From contig CALSTG010000001.1 of the NCBI GenBank assembly GCA_943789205.1, forward strand, positions 1,788,435-1,852,434: a stretch of 64,000 nucleotides of DNA, read 5' to 3'. Numbering within the stretch: position 1 is the stretch's first letter; every line of letters starts with the position of its first letter. Positions 34,206 to 45,400 of the stretch are shown here, one piece after another. The position numbers were made by a program, and so were the translations under genes. Below the pieces are notes generated by a model. It ran no database searches. It had not been told where the DNA came from and saw only the letters and a list, made by a program, of their open reading frames with translations. The DNA comes from an uncultured Flavobacteriales bacterium (GTDB lineage Bacteria; Bacteroidota; Bacteroidia; Flavobacteriales_D; Crocinitomicaceae).

Positions 34206-37200
34206 ATGTTAAAGTTACTGAAAATATTAGGTCGTAGTGTTAGTATTTCCGCAGAGTGGATACTGATTATGTCTATAGTATTCCTATTTGCGATTCGAAT
34301 TCCTTCGGTTCAAACATTCTTAGGTAAACAAGCAACATATTTTTTATCTGCAGAAATGGATGCAGAAATTTCAGTTGGAGCCATTGAAATTGTTTTTTTT
34401 GATAGAGTTTACCTAAAAGATGTATCAGTTATTGACCCGAATGCCGAACAACTTTTGTTTGTTAGCGAGCTGAAATTGCAAATGGATCATGACGCATTGA
34501 TTCAAAATGACATTGCTATTGCATCTATTGTTATAGACAAAGGAGAGATGCATATCATTAGAGCTGCAAAAGATGGCACTTATAATTTTCAGTTTTTAAT
34601 TGATTATTTTGAGCAACCAGATAGTGAGGAGTCGGTCAAAAGTAAGCTGAGTATAGCGAGCCTTTCCATCAAGGATATGGACTTGACCTACAACGATTTG
34701 AGGAAAGATACCGTTCAGTATGGCGTTGATTATAACCATATGCAATTTTCCAATCTGTATTTGGATCTTTTTGATTTCAAGCTAGAGGGTTCAAATATCA
34801 CAAGCGTCCTTGAAAGTTTATCTTTTAAAGAAAAGTCGGGAATTTCTTTGAGTTCAATGAATGGCGATTTTGCAATTACGGATCAAGAACTTCAGATTAA
34901 TGATTTAGAGTTCAGTACCGTTAAGTCTTCCTTGTCATTTCCTCAATTTAAATTTAGTTATGAGGATTGGAACGCTTTCTCAAACTTTACATCAGAGGTT
35001 CTACTCGATATTAAACTAAATCCATCGGAAATTGCCTTGGATGAGGTTGGGCTTTTCGTTCCCGAAATTAAGGGTATGGACGCTGTTTTAAAGGTGACAT
35101 CTGAGATTAAGAATCCGGTAACATCGCTTGAGCTCTCTAAAACAGAAATTCGTTTGGGCACTAATACGTTTCTTGAAGGTGATTTTAAATTACCAGATTT
35201 TACAAGTGAGCTAAGTAAAGATTTAAGACAATTTGTGCGTAGCGCGTATATTGATTTAAACGAAATTGAAACATTAAAACTACCAATAGGTGTCGATGAT
35301 ATTAATTTAGAATCCTTTATCAATCATCGTTTTATATCCCTTGCTGAAGTCGAAGTTAATGGAGGTTTCAAAGAGCTGGATATTACTTTTAGTTCTTTAA
35401 GTACGACATTTGGAACAATCAGAATGCCTGAGGCCTATGTGCTCAAAATACTTGATTCGGGCTTGTCATTTGAAGCTCCTAAAAATTCCCGCAACCCACT
35501 GATTATTCAACAGTTTTCATTAGACGCTTTTGTGAGCGAGGATGTTTTAGGAAGGATAAAAGGTGCTGTATATCCATCTCTTTTAATTGATAATGATGGT
35601 AGTCTTTCATTGAATGTTGGAAAAAGTACGTTGACGAGATTCGATTTAAATGGCTATGCGGTCAAGGATGTCATCTTAGAAAATTTAACATTGAAGAATG
35701 AGTATGTTGATTTTGAATTAACGATCAATGATCCAAACCTAAAAGTTAATGCTGAAGCTTCTATAGGTATTTCGAATCAAAATTATAAAGGGAGCGTTCA
35801 AATAGAAGGCATTAATTTGGATGCTTTGAATTTTACTATTGACAGTTCTTTTATAATTGCTGCTATTAGTTTAAATCTTGACGGCAATCCTGAATTAGAT
35901 TGGGGAGGTGCTGTTGAGGTTAATAATCTGAGTTATTACAGAGGTAATGATACCCTAAAAACTGACGCGTTAGCATTGAATATTGATTCCGATGAGGGGC
36001 TTTACACCTATCAACTTGAAAGTGAATTTTTTGACGCTGATATTGATGGGGAGTTTTCTTGGGTTCCATTGCTAAATAATTTTTATTCAGATCTTGCGGT
36101 TATTTTCCCATCACTCAAAGTTGGTTTAGATAATGAACAAGATTTGGATGCAATCAGAGATAACCATCTTGTTGAATTTAGCATTCGAAGTAAAGCAGCT
36201 GATAGTCTATTGAATTTTTTCTTGTCTGATATACGTCTAGACTCAGCTTCAAATTTAAAGGGTAGTTATAATGCATATTCTCATGACCTTGATCTTGATG
36301 TGAATATTTCAAAGCTCTTGATAGGAGATTTGAGTATTGATGGCCTCACGGGGGAACAGCAACTGCATAGCGATAGCATTTTTGCAGATTATTTGATTGA
36401 TCACATATCATTTAAGGATTCATTACGTTTTAACTTAATTGAATTTTACACCTTTGGATCTGACGGACTTCTGGAAAGCCAACTATCTTGGGACCCTGTT
36501 TCCGATCGATATTCTAAAATAGATTGGGAAACAAATATTCATGACAATGATCATGTTGAAATTTTATTAAAACCATCCTTTTTTTCTTTGGAATCATATA
36601 GATGGGAAATTGTCAATGAATCTGATATATCTATAACCAGCGAAGACATTCATATCGAGCAATTTGAATTGAGTAGGGAAGGACAGAATATCAAAATGAA
36701 TGGTTGCTTATCAGAAAATGATTTCGACCAATTATACGTATATACTAGGAACGTTGATGTTTCAGAAATAAGCTCCATTCTCGGATTAGACAGAAGCTTA
36801 GAGGGTTTACTGTCTGGGTGGTCCGTATTTTCGAATCCCTACAGTAATTTTAATTATATCGGTGATTTGAGCTTAAAGCAGTTTCATTTGGCAAAAGAAT
36901 CGATAGGTGATGTTTGGCTTCGTACCGGCTGGAATAATGAAATGAATGCTGTAGAATTGAGAGGTGAGCTAAAGGTAGATAATCATAAAACATTCAACAT
37001 ATTGGGGTCTTATTTTGTCAAACGAAAAGACTTAGATTTAGATCTAATGTTTGACAATACAGATGTATCTTTTTTAAATGCTTTGGTTGATCCGGATGTT
37101 ATTAATAACATATCAGGTGATCTAGATGGATTGCTTGAAGTTCATGGCCCTTGGAATGCGCCAATAATTCAAGGTGCTCTATCTTTAGATAAGGTTCATG

Positions 37201-38756
37201 CCAAAGTTGAACTTCTCGGTGTTGATTATTACCTAGATGGTGTGATTGATGTCCAGGAGTCTCTTTTTGCCTTAAACAATGTTCCTTTTAGTGATCCTGA
37301 AGGAAACACAGGTTCCGTTATTGGTTCTGTTTTTCATGATAATTTCCAGAATTGGTCATACGATATACAACTCAATTTTGAGGATGACATTTCCAAACGT
37401 CAGACAACTTTTCCTTTTGGTTTTGAACCTTTGAAGCAGTTTTTAATTCTTGATACAGAGTATAAAGATGGTGATTCATATTTTGGAAAGGCATACGGAC
37501 GCGGTAATGCAAACATTTCTGGGTATGGAGAGAATATGAACATTACATTGAATGTATTGACTCAAGAAAATACAATATTGAACTTTCCAATGTATGGCTC
37601 TTCTGATATTGATGAAGATTATGAATTTGTGAATTTTAGAAGTAATCTAGCGCTCGATGGTGTTGTTGAAAAAAGATTTGACTTTACAGGTTTGGATTTA
37701 GATCTAAATTTTAATCTTGATCCAAAAGCAAAACTGAATATTATTTTTGATCCCTCTAGTGGTGATCAGATACAAGCTTATGGATCGGGAAATATAAATA
37801 TGAAGCTCAATCCATTTTACGAAATTGATTTAAATGGAACTTATACCATTTCTGAGGGCAGTACGTACAATTTTGCTATGGGCTTAATCAAGCAAAATTT
37901 TGAAATCCAAAAGGGCTCTACTATTTCTTGGACCGGAGATCCATATAATGCAGACATTGACCTTGTCACTTCTTTTTCAATCCCAAAAGTTTCGTTAAAA
38001 GATTTGGCTCCTGAATTGGTAATGTCTGACCAAGAAAGTCGCCAAATGAAAAATCAAAAAATAGACTGCTTCCTTAATTTAAATGAAACACTTCTTGCGC
38101 CTCAAATTAGTTTTGATATTCAGGCTGCAAATGCTCCTGAGACCGGGAAAGCACTTTTAAATGAGGTAATTAGTGAGGAGAGTGAATTAAGTAAGCAATT
38201 CTTTTCTTTACTTCTGTTGCGTTCATTTCAACCTCTCAACAGTTCTATTGAGGCTCATGCTTCTGCTGCAAAAGATCTTGCAGAATCTCAAGTAAATGCA
38301 TTATTAGGTGACGTTAGCCAAGAGTATGATTTAAATTTTAGTTCTGTTGTTGATAAGGATTTAATTGGTTTGGATCTCATTGAATTTGGTATTTCTCGCA
38401 GGTTTTTTAATGATAGACTCATCATTTCAGGTAATTTTGGTTTGGAGGAGGACTCTACCTCTAGCAGTTCTGAGTCGAGTTACATTCCGGTTGGTGATTT
38501 ATTTGTAGAATATTTAATCAATGAATCCGGTACTTTTAGAGCAACTGCCTTTAGAGAAGCAGATCCATACAATGTAGGTACAGATGAGTCTGGCCAGAAA
38601 CCATATACGCAGGGTGCAGGGATTAGCTATCAAGAAGATTTTACGAATATTAAAGATTTTAAGCTTATTCAATACTTTTTTGATATTTTCAGACCCAAAA
38701 ATAGACGGAGATATCTTGGGAGAAATAAAAATAAGCTGACTGCAATTGATTCCTAA
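34206..38756 (+). CDS. tamB: Translocation and assembly module protein TamB
   Basis: A 1516-aa AsmA-like protein anchored in the inner membrane and spanning the periplasm, implicated in lipid and outer-membrane protein transport. I choose the ATG at 34206, which follows the -7 element and begins MLKLLKILGRSVSISAEW with a membrane segment (about 17-35). The long middle consists of repeated beta-strand blocks rich in DLDLD patterns, typical of the hydrophobic-groove repeats. The C-terminal DUF490/TamB domain includes LNIIFDPSSGDQIQAYGSG, GTYTISEGSTYNFAMGLI and SFDIQAANAP, ending in SRRFFNDRLIISGNFG. Only 11 bases separate it from accC. Confidence 0.93.
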   Translation: MLKLLKILGRSVSISAEWILIMSIVFLFAIRIPSVQTFLGKQATYFLSAEMDAEISVGAIEIVFFDRVYLKDVSVIDPNAEQLLFVSELKLQMDHDALIQNDIAIASIVIDKGEMHIIRAAKDGTYNFQFLIDYFEQPDSEESVKSKLSIASLSIKDMDLTYNDLRKDTVQYGVDYNHMQFSNLYLDLFDFKLEGSNITSVLESLSFKEKSGISLSSMNGDFAITDQELQINDLEFSTVKSSLSFPQFKFSYEDWNAFSNFTSEVLLDIKLNPSEIALDEVGLFVPEIKGMDAVLKVTSEIKNPVTSLELSKTEIRLGTNTFLEGDFKLPDFTSELSKDLRQFVRSAYIDLNEIETLKLPIGVDDINLESFINHRFISLAEVEVNGGFKELDITFSSLSTTFGTIRMPEAYVLKILDSGLSFEAPKNSRNPLIIQQFSLDAFVSEDVLGRIKGAVYPSLLIDNDGSLSLNVGKSTLTRFDLNGYAVKDVILENLTLKNEYVDFELTINDPNLKVNAEASIGISNQNYKGSVQIEGINLDALNFTIDSSFIIAAISLNLDGNPELDWGGAVEVNNLSYYRGNDTLKTDALALNIDSDEGLYTYQLESEFFDADIDGEFSWVPLLNNFYSDLAVIFPSLKVGLDNEQDLDAIRDNHLVEFSIRSKAADSLLNFFLSDIRLDSASNLKGSYNAYSHDLDLDVNISKLLIGDLSIDGLTGEQQLHSDSIFADYLIDHISFKDSLRFNLIEFYTFGSDGLLESQLSWDPVSDRYSKIDWETNIHDNDHVEILLKPSFFSLESYRWEIVNESDISITSEDIHIEQFELSREGQNIKMNGCLSENDFDQLYVYTRNVDVSEISSILGLDRSLEGLLSGWSVFSNPYSNFNYIGDLSLKQFHLAKESIGDVWLRTGWNNEMNAVELRGELKVDNHKTFNILGSYFVKRKDLDLDLMFDNTDVSFLNALVDPDVINNISGDLDGLLEVHGPWNAPIIQGALSLDKVHAKVELLGVDYYLDGVIDVQESLFALNNVPFSDPEGNTGSVIGSVFHDNFQNWSYDIQLNFEDDISKRQTTFPFGFEPLKQFLILDTEYKDGDSYFGKAYGRGNANISGYGENMNITLNVLTQENTILNFPMYGSSDIDEDYEFVNFRSNLALDGVVEKRFDFTGLDLDLNFNLDPKAKLNIIFDPSSGDQIQAYGSGNINMKLNPFYEIDLNGTYTISEGSTYNFAMGLIKQNFEIQKGSTISWTGDPYNADIDLVTSFSIPKVSLKDLAPELVMSDQESRQMKNQKIDCFLNLNETLLAPQISFDIQAANAPETGKALLNEVISEESELSKQFFSLLLLRSFQPLNSSIEAHASAAKDLAESQVNALLGDVSQEYDLNFSSVVDKDLIGLDLIEFGISRRFFNDRLIISGNFGLEEDSTSSSSESSYIPVGDLFVEYLINESGTFRATAFREADPYNVGTDESGQKPYTQGAGISYQEDFTNIKDFKLIQYFFDIFRPKNRRRYLGRNKNKLTAIDS

Positions 38757-38767
38757 AAATTAGAATT

Positions 38768-40246
38768 ATGAAAAAAGTACTGATAGCCAATAGAGGTGAA
38801 ATCGCAAGAAGGGTGATTCGCACCTTGAAAAAAATGAATATAAATAGTGTTGCAGTTTTTTCGGATGCCGATCGCAATGCACCTCACGTTATGGAGGCAG
38901 ATGAGTCCGTGCACCTCGGAGGTAGTCCTTCTTCAGAAAGTTACTTAAGACAAGATCGGATATTAAAGGCTTGTAAAGATTTAAATGTTGACGCTGTTCA
39001 TCCTGGTTATGGGTTTTTATCTGAGAATTCCGAATTTGCCAGAGCACTGAAGAATATAGGAGTGGTTTTAATTGGTCCTTCTCCAGATTCAATGGAAGTT
39101 ATGGGGGATAAATTAAAAGCCAAACAAGCTGTTAAGGATTTTGGAGTACCACTAGTACCAGGTGTTGATGAAGCAATAACAGATGTTCAACAAGCAAAAA
39201 AAATAGCCAAAGAAATTGGCTATCCCGTTCTTATAAAAGCTTCTGCTGGTGGTGGTGGAAAAGGAATGCGACTAGTTGAAGGAGCCGATGAATTTGAGGA
39301 GCAAATGCAAATGGCTCAAAATGAGGCAATGTCTTCATTTTCAGATGACGCTGTTTTTATTGAAAAGTTTGTTTCGAAACCCAGACACATAGAAATTCAG
39401 GTTTTTGCAGACAATCATGGAAATATGGTTCATTTATTTGAGCGTGAATGTTCTGTTCAACGCCGTCATCAAAAAGTTATAGAAGAGGCACCTAGCGCGA
39501 TTTTAACAGAAGAGATGCGAGACAAAATGGGCGCAGCTGCTTTGGCCGTTTGTAAGGCTTGTAATTATTCTGGCGCAGGGACTGTTGAGTTTTTATTGGA
39601 TGCATCGTTAGACTTTTATTTCTTAGAGATGAATACGAGGCTACAAGTTGAGCACCCAGTAACTGAAAAAATATCTGGAGTGGATCTTGTGGAATGGCAA
39701 ATCCGCGTCGCGAGAGGAGAGGAGCTCCCTTTGCAGCAAGAGCAATTGAGTATTAATGGACATGCCATTGAAGTACGTGTCTATGCAGAGGATGCAAGAA
39801 GTGGATTTACTCCTGATATAGGAACCTTAAATAAATACAGAAGACCGGAGGGTCTTAATGTTCGCGTAGACGATGCTTTTGAGGAAGGAATGGAGATTCC
39901 GATTTATTATGACCCGATGCTCGCGAAATTAGTTGTTTGGGGACCGGATCGAGACAATTGTATTTTAAATACGATTAAAGCAATCGATTCCTATCAAATA
40001 TCGGGTGTTAATACAACATTAGATTTTGGAAAATTCGTTTTGCAGCATCCTGCTTTCAGAAGTGGTGATTTTGACACGAATTTTATTAAAAACTATTTGC
40101 CTAATCCAGCTTTATTACATCAAGAACTCAAAGAAGAAGGTGAGGCATTAGCCGCTTCTATTGAGGATATTTGGGAACGAGAGGTGAAAATTAAAAATGA
40201 AGATTTTCAATCCAAAGAAATTTCTTCTTCATGGAAAAGAGGCTAA
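38768..40246 (+). CDS. accC: Biotin carboxylase subunit of acetyl-/acyl-CoA carboxylase
   Basis: Carboxylates biotin on a carrier protein using ATP and bicarbonate. The biotin-carboxylase N-domain opens with KVLIANRGEIARRVIRTL. The ATP-grasp part has the glycine-rich loop in KASAGGGGKGMRLV (about residue 160-173), ERECSVQRRHQKVIEEAPS and MNTRLQVEHPVTE with the catalytic residues. At 492 aa it is about 40 residues longer than a minimal AccC, the extension being an acidic C-terminal tail (ELKEEGEALAASIEDIWERE). That longer form is typical of Bacteroidota propionyl/acyl-CoA carboxylases, so it may serve propionyl-CoA rather than acetyl-CoA carboxylase. The meaB gene in the window is compatible with propionate metabolism. 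No carrier or carboxyltransferase gene is adjacent. Confidence 0.9.
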   Translation: MKKVLIANRGEIARRVIRTLKKMNINSVAVFSDADRNAPHVMEADESVHLGGSPSSESYLRQDRILKACKDLNVDAVHPGYGFLSENSEFARALKNIGVVLIGPSPDSMEVMGDKLKAKQAVKDFGVPLVPGVDEAITDVQQAKKIAKEIGYPVLIKASAGGGGKGMRLVEGADEFEEQMQMAQNEAMSSFSDDAVFIEKFVSKPRHIEIQVFADNHGNMVHLFERECSVQRRHQKVIEEAPSAILTEEMRDKMGAAALAVCKACNYSGAGTVEFLLDASLDFYFLEMNTRLQVEHPVTEKISGVDLVEWQIRVARGEELPLQQEQLSINGHAIEVRVYAEDARSGFTPDIGTLNKYRRPEGLNVRVDDAFEEGMEIPIYYDPMLAKLVVWGPDRDNCILNTIKAIDSYQISGVNTTLDFGKFVLQHPAFRSGDFDTNFIKNYLPNPALLHQELKEEGEALAASIEDIWEREVKIKNEDFQSKEISSSWKRG

Positions 40247-40289
40247 ATAAATTAATCCATACATTCCATTTATATTCACTTAAAAAAAT

Positions 40290-40297
40290 TACTTTTG
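40290..40297 (+). promoter_or_regulatory. Probable -7 element for sucC
   Basis: TACTTTTG matches TAnnTTTG and lies 19 bases before the sucC ATG; a TTT in CCATTTATA (about 40268) provides a weak -33 match at about 20 bases. Confidence 0.5.
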
Positions 40298-40315
40298 CCT
40301 AACAAAATTTGACTT

Positions 40316-41527
40316 ATGAATTTACACGAGTATCAGGGAAAATCAATCTTAAAAAGCTATGGTGTTGCAATACAGGAGGGTGTTGTCATTGATAAAGTAG
40401 AGGATGCTGTTTCAGCAGCTCAAAAATTAAGTGATGAGACAGGTACGAGCTGGTTTGTCGTTAAGGCTCAAATTCATGCTGGTGGTAGAGGAAAAGGAAC
40501 GGTCGAAGAAACGGGTTCACATGGTGTGGTATTAGCAAAAGGAATTGATAAAGTCGAAGATACTGTAAAAGGTATTCTTGGTGGTCATTTAGAAACTATT
40601 CAAACAAACGGTAAAGCCAAAAAAGTGAATAAAGTATTGATAGCTCAAGATGTTTATTATCCTGGGCCATCAGAAATCAAAGAATTTTATATGTCTGTGC
40701 TTCTCGATAGAGATCACGGTAAAAACGTAATCGTCTATTCTACCGAGGGAGGAATGGATATTGAGCATGTAGCTGAGCATACACCAGACAAAATCTATAA
40801 AGAATTTATCGATCCTCATTTAGGCCTGCAAGGTTTTCAAGCAAGAAAAATTGCTTTTAATCTTGGTTTATCAGGAACGGCATTTAAAGAAATGGTAAGA
40901 TTTGTTGCCTCACTTTACAAAGCCTATATTGGAATTGACGCATCTATGTTCGAGATCAATCCACTATTCAAAACAGCTGATGATAAAATAATCGCTGTAG
41001 ATTCAAAAGTTACCATGGATGGCAATGGGCTATTCCGCCATCCGGATTATGCAGCAATGCGAGATAAAACAGAGGAAGATCCGACAGAGGTTGAGGCTGA
41101 TGAGGTAGGTTTAAATTTTGTAAAGCTCGATGGAAATGTTGGTTGTATGGTTAATGGCGCAGGTTTGGCTATGGCTACTATGGATATCATTAAATTATCT
41201 GGAGGGAATCCAGCGAATTTCTTGGATGTAGGAGGTACTGCGAATGCCGAGCGTGTTGAAAAAGCCTTCCATATCATTTTAAAAGATCCAAATGTAAAGG
41301 CTATCTTGATAAATATCTTTGGCGGTATCGTAAGATGTGATCGAGTTGCTCAGGGTGTTGTTGATGCCTATAAAAATATGGGTGAAATACCTGTTCCCAT
41401 AATTGTTAGGCTGCAAGGAACAAATGCAGTTGAGGCTAAAAAACTTATTGATGACTCTGGATTAAATGTGCATTCGGCGGTTTTATTACAGGAAGCGGCA
41501 GACAAGGTAAAAGAAGTTTTATCTTAA
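40316..41527 (+). CDS. sucC: Succinyl-CoA synthetase (ADP-forming) beta subunit
   Basis: Catalyses substrate-level phosphorylation in the citric-acid cycle with SucD. The 403-aa protein has the ATP-grasp domain (MNLHEYQGKSILKSYGV, KAQIHAGGRGKGTVEE) and the CoA-ligase domain (GCMVNGAGLAMATMDIIKL, NFLDVGGTA, ILINIFGGIVRCD), all well kept. No sucD gene is adjacent, as is usual for Bacteroidota where the two are often unlinked. It has its own consensus promoter and converges on the glycosyltransferase gene with a four-base overlap. Confidence 0.97.
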   Translation: MNLHEYQGKSILKSYGVAIQEGVVIDKVEDAVSAAQKLSDETGTSWFVVKAQIHAGGRGKGTVEETGSHGVVLAKGIDKVEDTVKGILGGHLETIQTNGKAKKVNKVLIAQDVYYPGPSEIKEFYMSVLLDRDHGKNVIVYSTEGGMDIEHVAEHTPDKIYKEFIDPHLGLQGFQARKIAFNLGLSGTAFKEMVRFVASLYKAYIGIDASMFEINPLFKTADDKIIAVDSKVTMDGNGLFRHPDYAAMRDKTEEDPTEVEADEVGLNFVKLDGNVGCMVNGAGLAMATMDIIKLSGGNPANFLDVGGTANAERVEKAFHIILKDPNVKAILINIFGGIVRCDRVAQGVVDAYKNMGEIPVPIIVRLQGTNAVEAKKLIDDSGLNVHSAVLLQEAADKVKEVLS

Positions 41528-42486
41528 TATAAAAGGTTTTTACCACACTTAAAATGTCCTTTAGGACAAACCTTATGACCATGTAATCCACAAGGTTTAC
41601 ATGCTAGATTAGTTACTTCGATAATTTCTGAATCTTCTGAAAGAGGTCCGAATCCAAAACTTGGAGAGGTCGAACAAAAGAAAGCCTTAACAGGAGCATT
41701 AACGCTTGATGCAAGGTGAAGTGGTGCAGAGTCATTCACATAATTCATAGCTGCCTCAGCCATTAAAGAGGCCGAAGCCCTAAGATTTAGTTTACCGCAT
41801 AGATTTATCACCTGTTTATTTTTGATTGCAACTTTAATGTTTTCACATTTCTCAAAATCTCCAGGCGCTCCTAATAGATAAAAACGTTTAATGGAGATTG
41901 GTGCTTCATTTATTGTTTTGATCCAAATTCCTGCGGGAGCTTCTTTGGTCGCCCATACTGAGGATGGGGCTAGGCAGATGTACGGTGTATCTTGATACTG
42001 AATAACCTGGTCTGTATCGTTTCCGTTTAATTCTAAATTTGGCCTACGGTCAGGTGTTTTAACCCAATCTTTTATGAGCTGCAAATTCCTATCAACTTCA
42101 TGTGTGCCATCTCCAATCCTGTGCTGATATTTCTTGGTATAAAATATAGAAAGTGGGTTTTTATCAAATCCAATTCTAGTTGATGCTCCTGAACATGCAG
42201 TTATAATTCCTGATGAAGCGAAACGATGAAGATTTACAACAACGTCATATTTATTTTTTCTAAATTGACTTATTAGCTTAAGTGACGAACGAAGCTTAGA
42301 AGTCTTGTCCAAGGTAAAGATTGCATTAATTTGTTTGTGATTTTTGAGTACTGATGCATTTTCTTTTTTAACAAGAACATCAATTTCTATCGGGATTCCA
42401 CAATTGTATAAATTATTTATAATCGGTGTTGCTAAAATCACATCACCTATAAATGCCGTCTGAATGATTAAGAATTTCTTTTTCAT
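41524..42486 (-). CDS. Glycosyltransferase family 9 (heptosyltransferase-like)
   Basis: A 320-aa GT-B fold enzyme of family 9, the group that adds heptose or related sugars to lipopolysaccharide cores. The ATG at 42484-42486 is preferred over a TTG nine bases upstream. The N-terminal half begins LIIQTAFIGDVILATPII and has VVNLHRFASSGIIT; the C-terminal half has LAPSSVWATKEAP for the nucleotide-sugar site and VNDSAPLHLASSVNAPVKAFF. The tail has four cysteines (CKPCGLHGHKVCPKGHFKC), common in this Bacteroidota subgroup. It lies one base after the stop of the giant type B secreted protein, in the same direction, but with no evident functional link. Confidence 0.88.
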   Translation of the reverse strand: MKKKFLIIQTAFIGDVILATPIINNLYNCGIPIEIDVLVKKENASVLKNHKQINAIFTLDKTSKLRSSLKLISQFRKNKYDVVVNLHRFASSGIITACSGASTRIGFDKNPLSIFYTKKYQHRIGDGTHEVDRNLQLIKDWVKTPDRRPNLELNGNDTDQVIQYQDTPYICLAPSSVWATKEAPAGIWIKTINEAPISIKRFYLLGAPGDFEKCENIKVAIKNKQVINLCGKLNLRASASLMAEAAMNYVNDSAPLHLASSVNAPVKAFFCSTSPSFGFGPLSEDSEIIEVTNLACKPCGLHGHKVCPKGHFKCGKNLLY

Positions 42487-42487
42487 T

Positions 42488-45400
42488 CTATTCAATTAAT
42501 GATACAAAACCTTTCTTTTGGATAAAGTTTCCTTCGTCGTCTTCTACTTCAAGCATGTAGATATATACATCGTTAAGGGCTCGCTTACCATTACTTTGAA
42601 TTCGACCATCCCAACCAATTGTTGGATCAAAGCTTTCAAACACCAATTGACCCCATCGATTAATAATTGTAAAATGATATGTATCAGGTTTAATATGGGA
42701 AACTACCGGAATAAAAATGGGGTTGATGCCTCCCGGTGTAAAGGCATTGGGAATAAAAATTTTGGAGCTGTAGGTGAGGCAAAGTTCATTAGAACTGCTC
42801 ACCTCGTTAAAATTGTAAGTATTTATAAATTCAGCTCCTTCTATTCGGTAGCAAACTTTTGATTGTACACCAAGGCCATTGATGTCATCAATGAAATTTT
42901 CATCTCCAGGTGAGAAAAATGCAATAGGCGTGGGATCATAATATCCGTTTATAGATCTGTATAAGGCGTATTCCTCAATGCCACCATCAAAACCTAAATA
43001 TTCAGACCAATTTAAAGTGTTGATATAATCATAATCATTCGCTTCTCCCTCAAGAAATATAGTTTTTGCGGTATTTGAATATTCACCTTCCTCTCCGCAG
43101 CTGTCTACATATTTAGTGCGGTATTCCCAAGCCTGAAATGATGTTTCAGCATCCTCATCAAGAAAAAACACGATATCTTCATTTGCTTCTGCACGACCAA
43201 TTTCTAAAAAAGCACCATTGTATTCTCGACGTTGAAAGATAATTTCTGTTATGCCAACTTCCTCATCGATATATTGATAAAGTTCAATATTTCCATCCTC
43301 GACTGTAGCTAGTTTTAAATAATTAAAGCTCGGAATTCCTGCCACAGGGACATTAAATAATGTTGGCGACGAAAATGCATTTTTTCCGTTTGTGAATATT
43401 GCGTTGATGTAAATAGCATAGTTTTCATTTGCATTTACCGCTATCGTTACTGTAGTATCCTCAGTAATTTCTTCTAGATTCCAAATGCCATTTGAAAGGC
43501 TCCATATTTCATAAAACTCTGTTGTACTGCCTGCATAGCTGCTCCAATTTAGTACGGCTTCTTGTTCACACATGAAAACAGTTGATGATGCAATCATACT
43601 TGTGTGAATAGGTGCCTTAGCACTTGTTTGGTAGGTAACAGGAGTGGAGCTTGTTTCACATGAATCGAAGGCAGCTACCGAATAAGAAAAAGGGCCATCC
43701 TCAAATGGTATAGCATAACTGTATTGGTTATTTCCAATACCATACACAGTGTCAAGTTCAAACAAAATCCCATTATCATCAAAAGTGTAAATTACATATC
43801 CATATGTATCTTCTTGTAGGTTTTCATTCCATTCAATTAGCATTTCGTTTGAGGACGTATCTATTCCTACTGAGAATATAGTCGGAATGTCAGGAGTGAG
43901 GAGGTCCTCATATAAGTCCCCCGTGATATTAGAAGTATATTCACAATAGGTGCCAGGAAGTGTGATTTGATAATTTATGAACGCAGAACAAACATCTATG
44001 GTATCGATATAGGAATGGGTGCCAATAGGGACGCTGTCAATAAGATTGAATGTACCTGACGGATATTCTCTGTAAACGTGATAATAGTCACCCGAGTTAG
44101 GCATAGAGTTTACGGTAGGCGGATTCCAATTAAGAACAGCGGTGCCATTCCCTGGATTGTTAAGACTTAAAACAATATTGGAAATTGTGTCTGAGTAATT
44201 GATGGTGTTTCCATCACATCCCGAACTGACCGTTAAATAGTAATCTTGAATAAATGCTGAGGTGCTTACTGTGTAATTATCTGCATTAATATCGGTCAAA
44301 ATATCAATAAAATCATTTTGAATAGAATAGATACTATACCCCTCAAAAGAACCCGTTGGATCTGATACAGGTTCCCAAAAAAGTGTTCGATTTCCATTAA
44401 TATCTGTTTGAATACAGCTTATTTCTGGTGCTTGAATTACACCCGGATTCATTACATTTATACGAACTGTCGCGTACGTTATTTTCGGTACCTGACAAAA
44501 GTTATCTTGTACCTTGAAAACAAAGTCGTACGGAATAACATCAGCATTTTCGCCAAATTGATTGACCAAATGGTCACAAGTCGTTTGCCATGAAAAATTA
44601 GCTGTGGCAGTCTGTGGCGCCTGTATTGGAGGTGTATTGTTCAATGTTGCACAAGGCTCTATGTCACATCCTGAAGAACTAGTATAAGCATCACCGAACA
44701 TTGGACCAGATGCAGAAATAATAACATTTTGAACTTCATTGTTTTGTAATAAATCAAGATCCGTAGCGATCATGTCAAAGTCAACTAAATCACCAGCACT
44801 TACTGTGGTCTCAAAAGTGCCGCCAGCAAAAGGAGGTGTAATAATTGGTGCTTCGTTATTGTCACTGCATGGCAATACTACAACTTGAATTTCTCTCTCG
44901 ACCTCTCCAATTAATACGCCTCCACGGAAGGATTGAACAGTTACTTTTATATTGAAATTACCTATCGTGAAGCTTGTAAATACGAGCTCTCCAGTAGATG
45001 GATCTATTGTTGCTGGGATATTATTCGCATTCAAATTTGTAGATGGGGTAGGCGTGTTAAATGTAAAGCCTGGTTCAAATGGCACTGGCATTGGATTCGT
45101 TGGAGGATTGTATGTTCCTGTCGGAAAGTAGTCATAAGGCACGCCAAATTGAAAATACAAAGAATCTAAATCTGGATCTATTGCATTCATGTTATAACGA
45201 TACTCTGATCCAGCACAAGTAACAAAATTCGGTGATTGTAAAAAATTCGGTGAAGAGTCCGTACAAGAGCCTGCAATGTTGTTTTGGTTCTCGAAAATTT
45301 TAGCGGCTAAGGTGATGCCAAAAGTTGAAGGATTGGAAAGATTGCTCACCGCATTACTTCTTGAAAAGTTCTCATAGGTAAAAATCCATCCTTCCTCAGG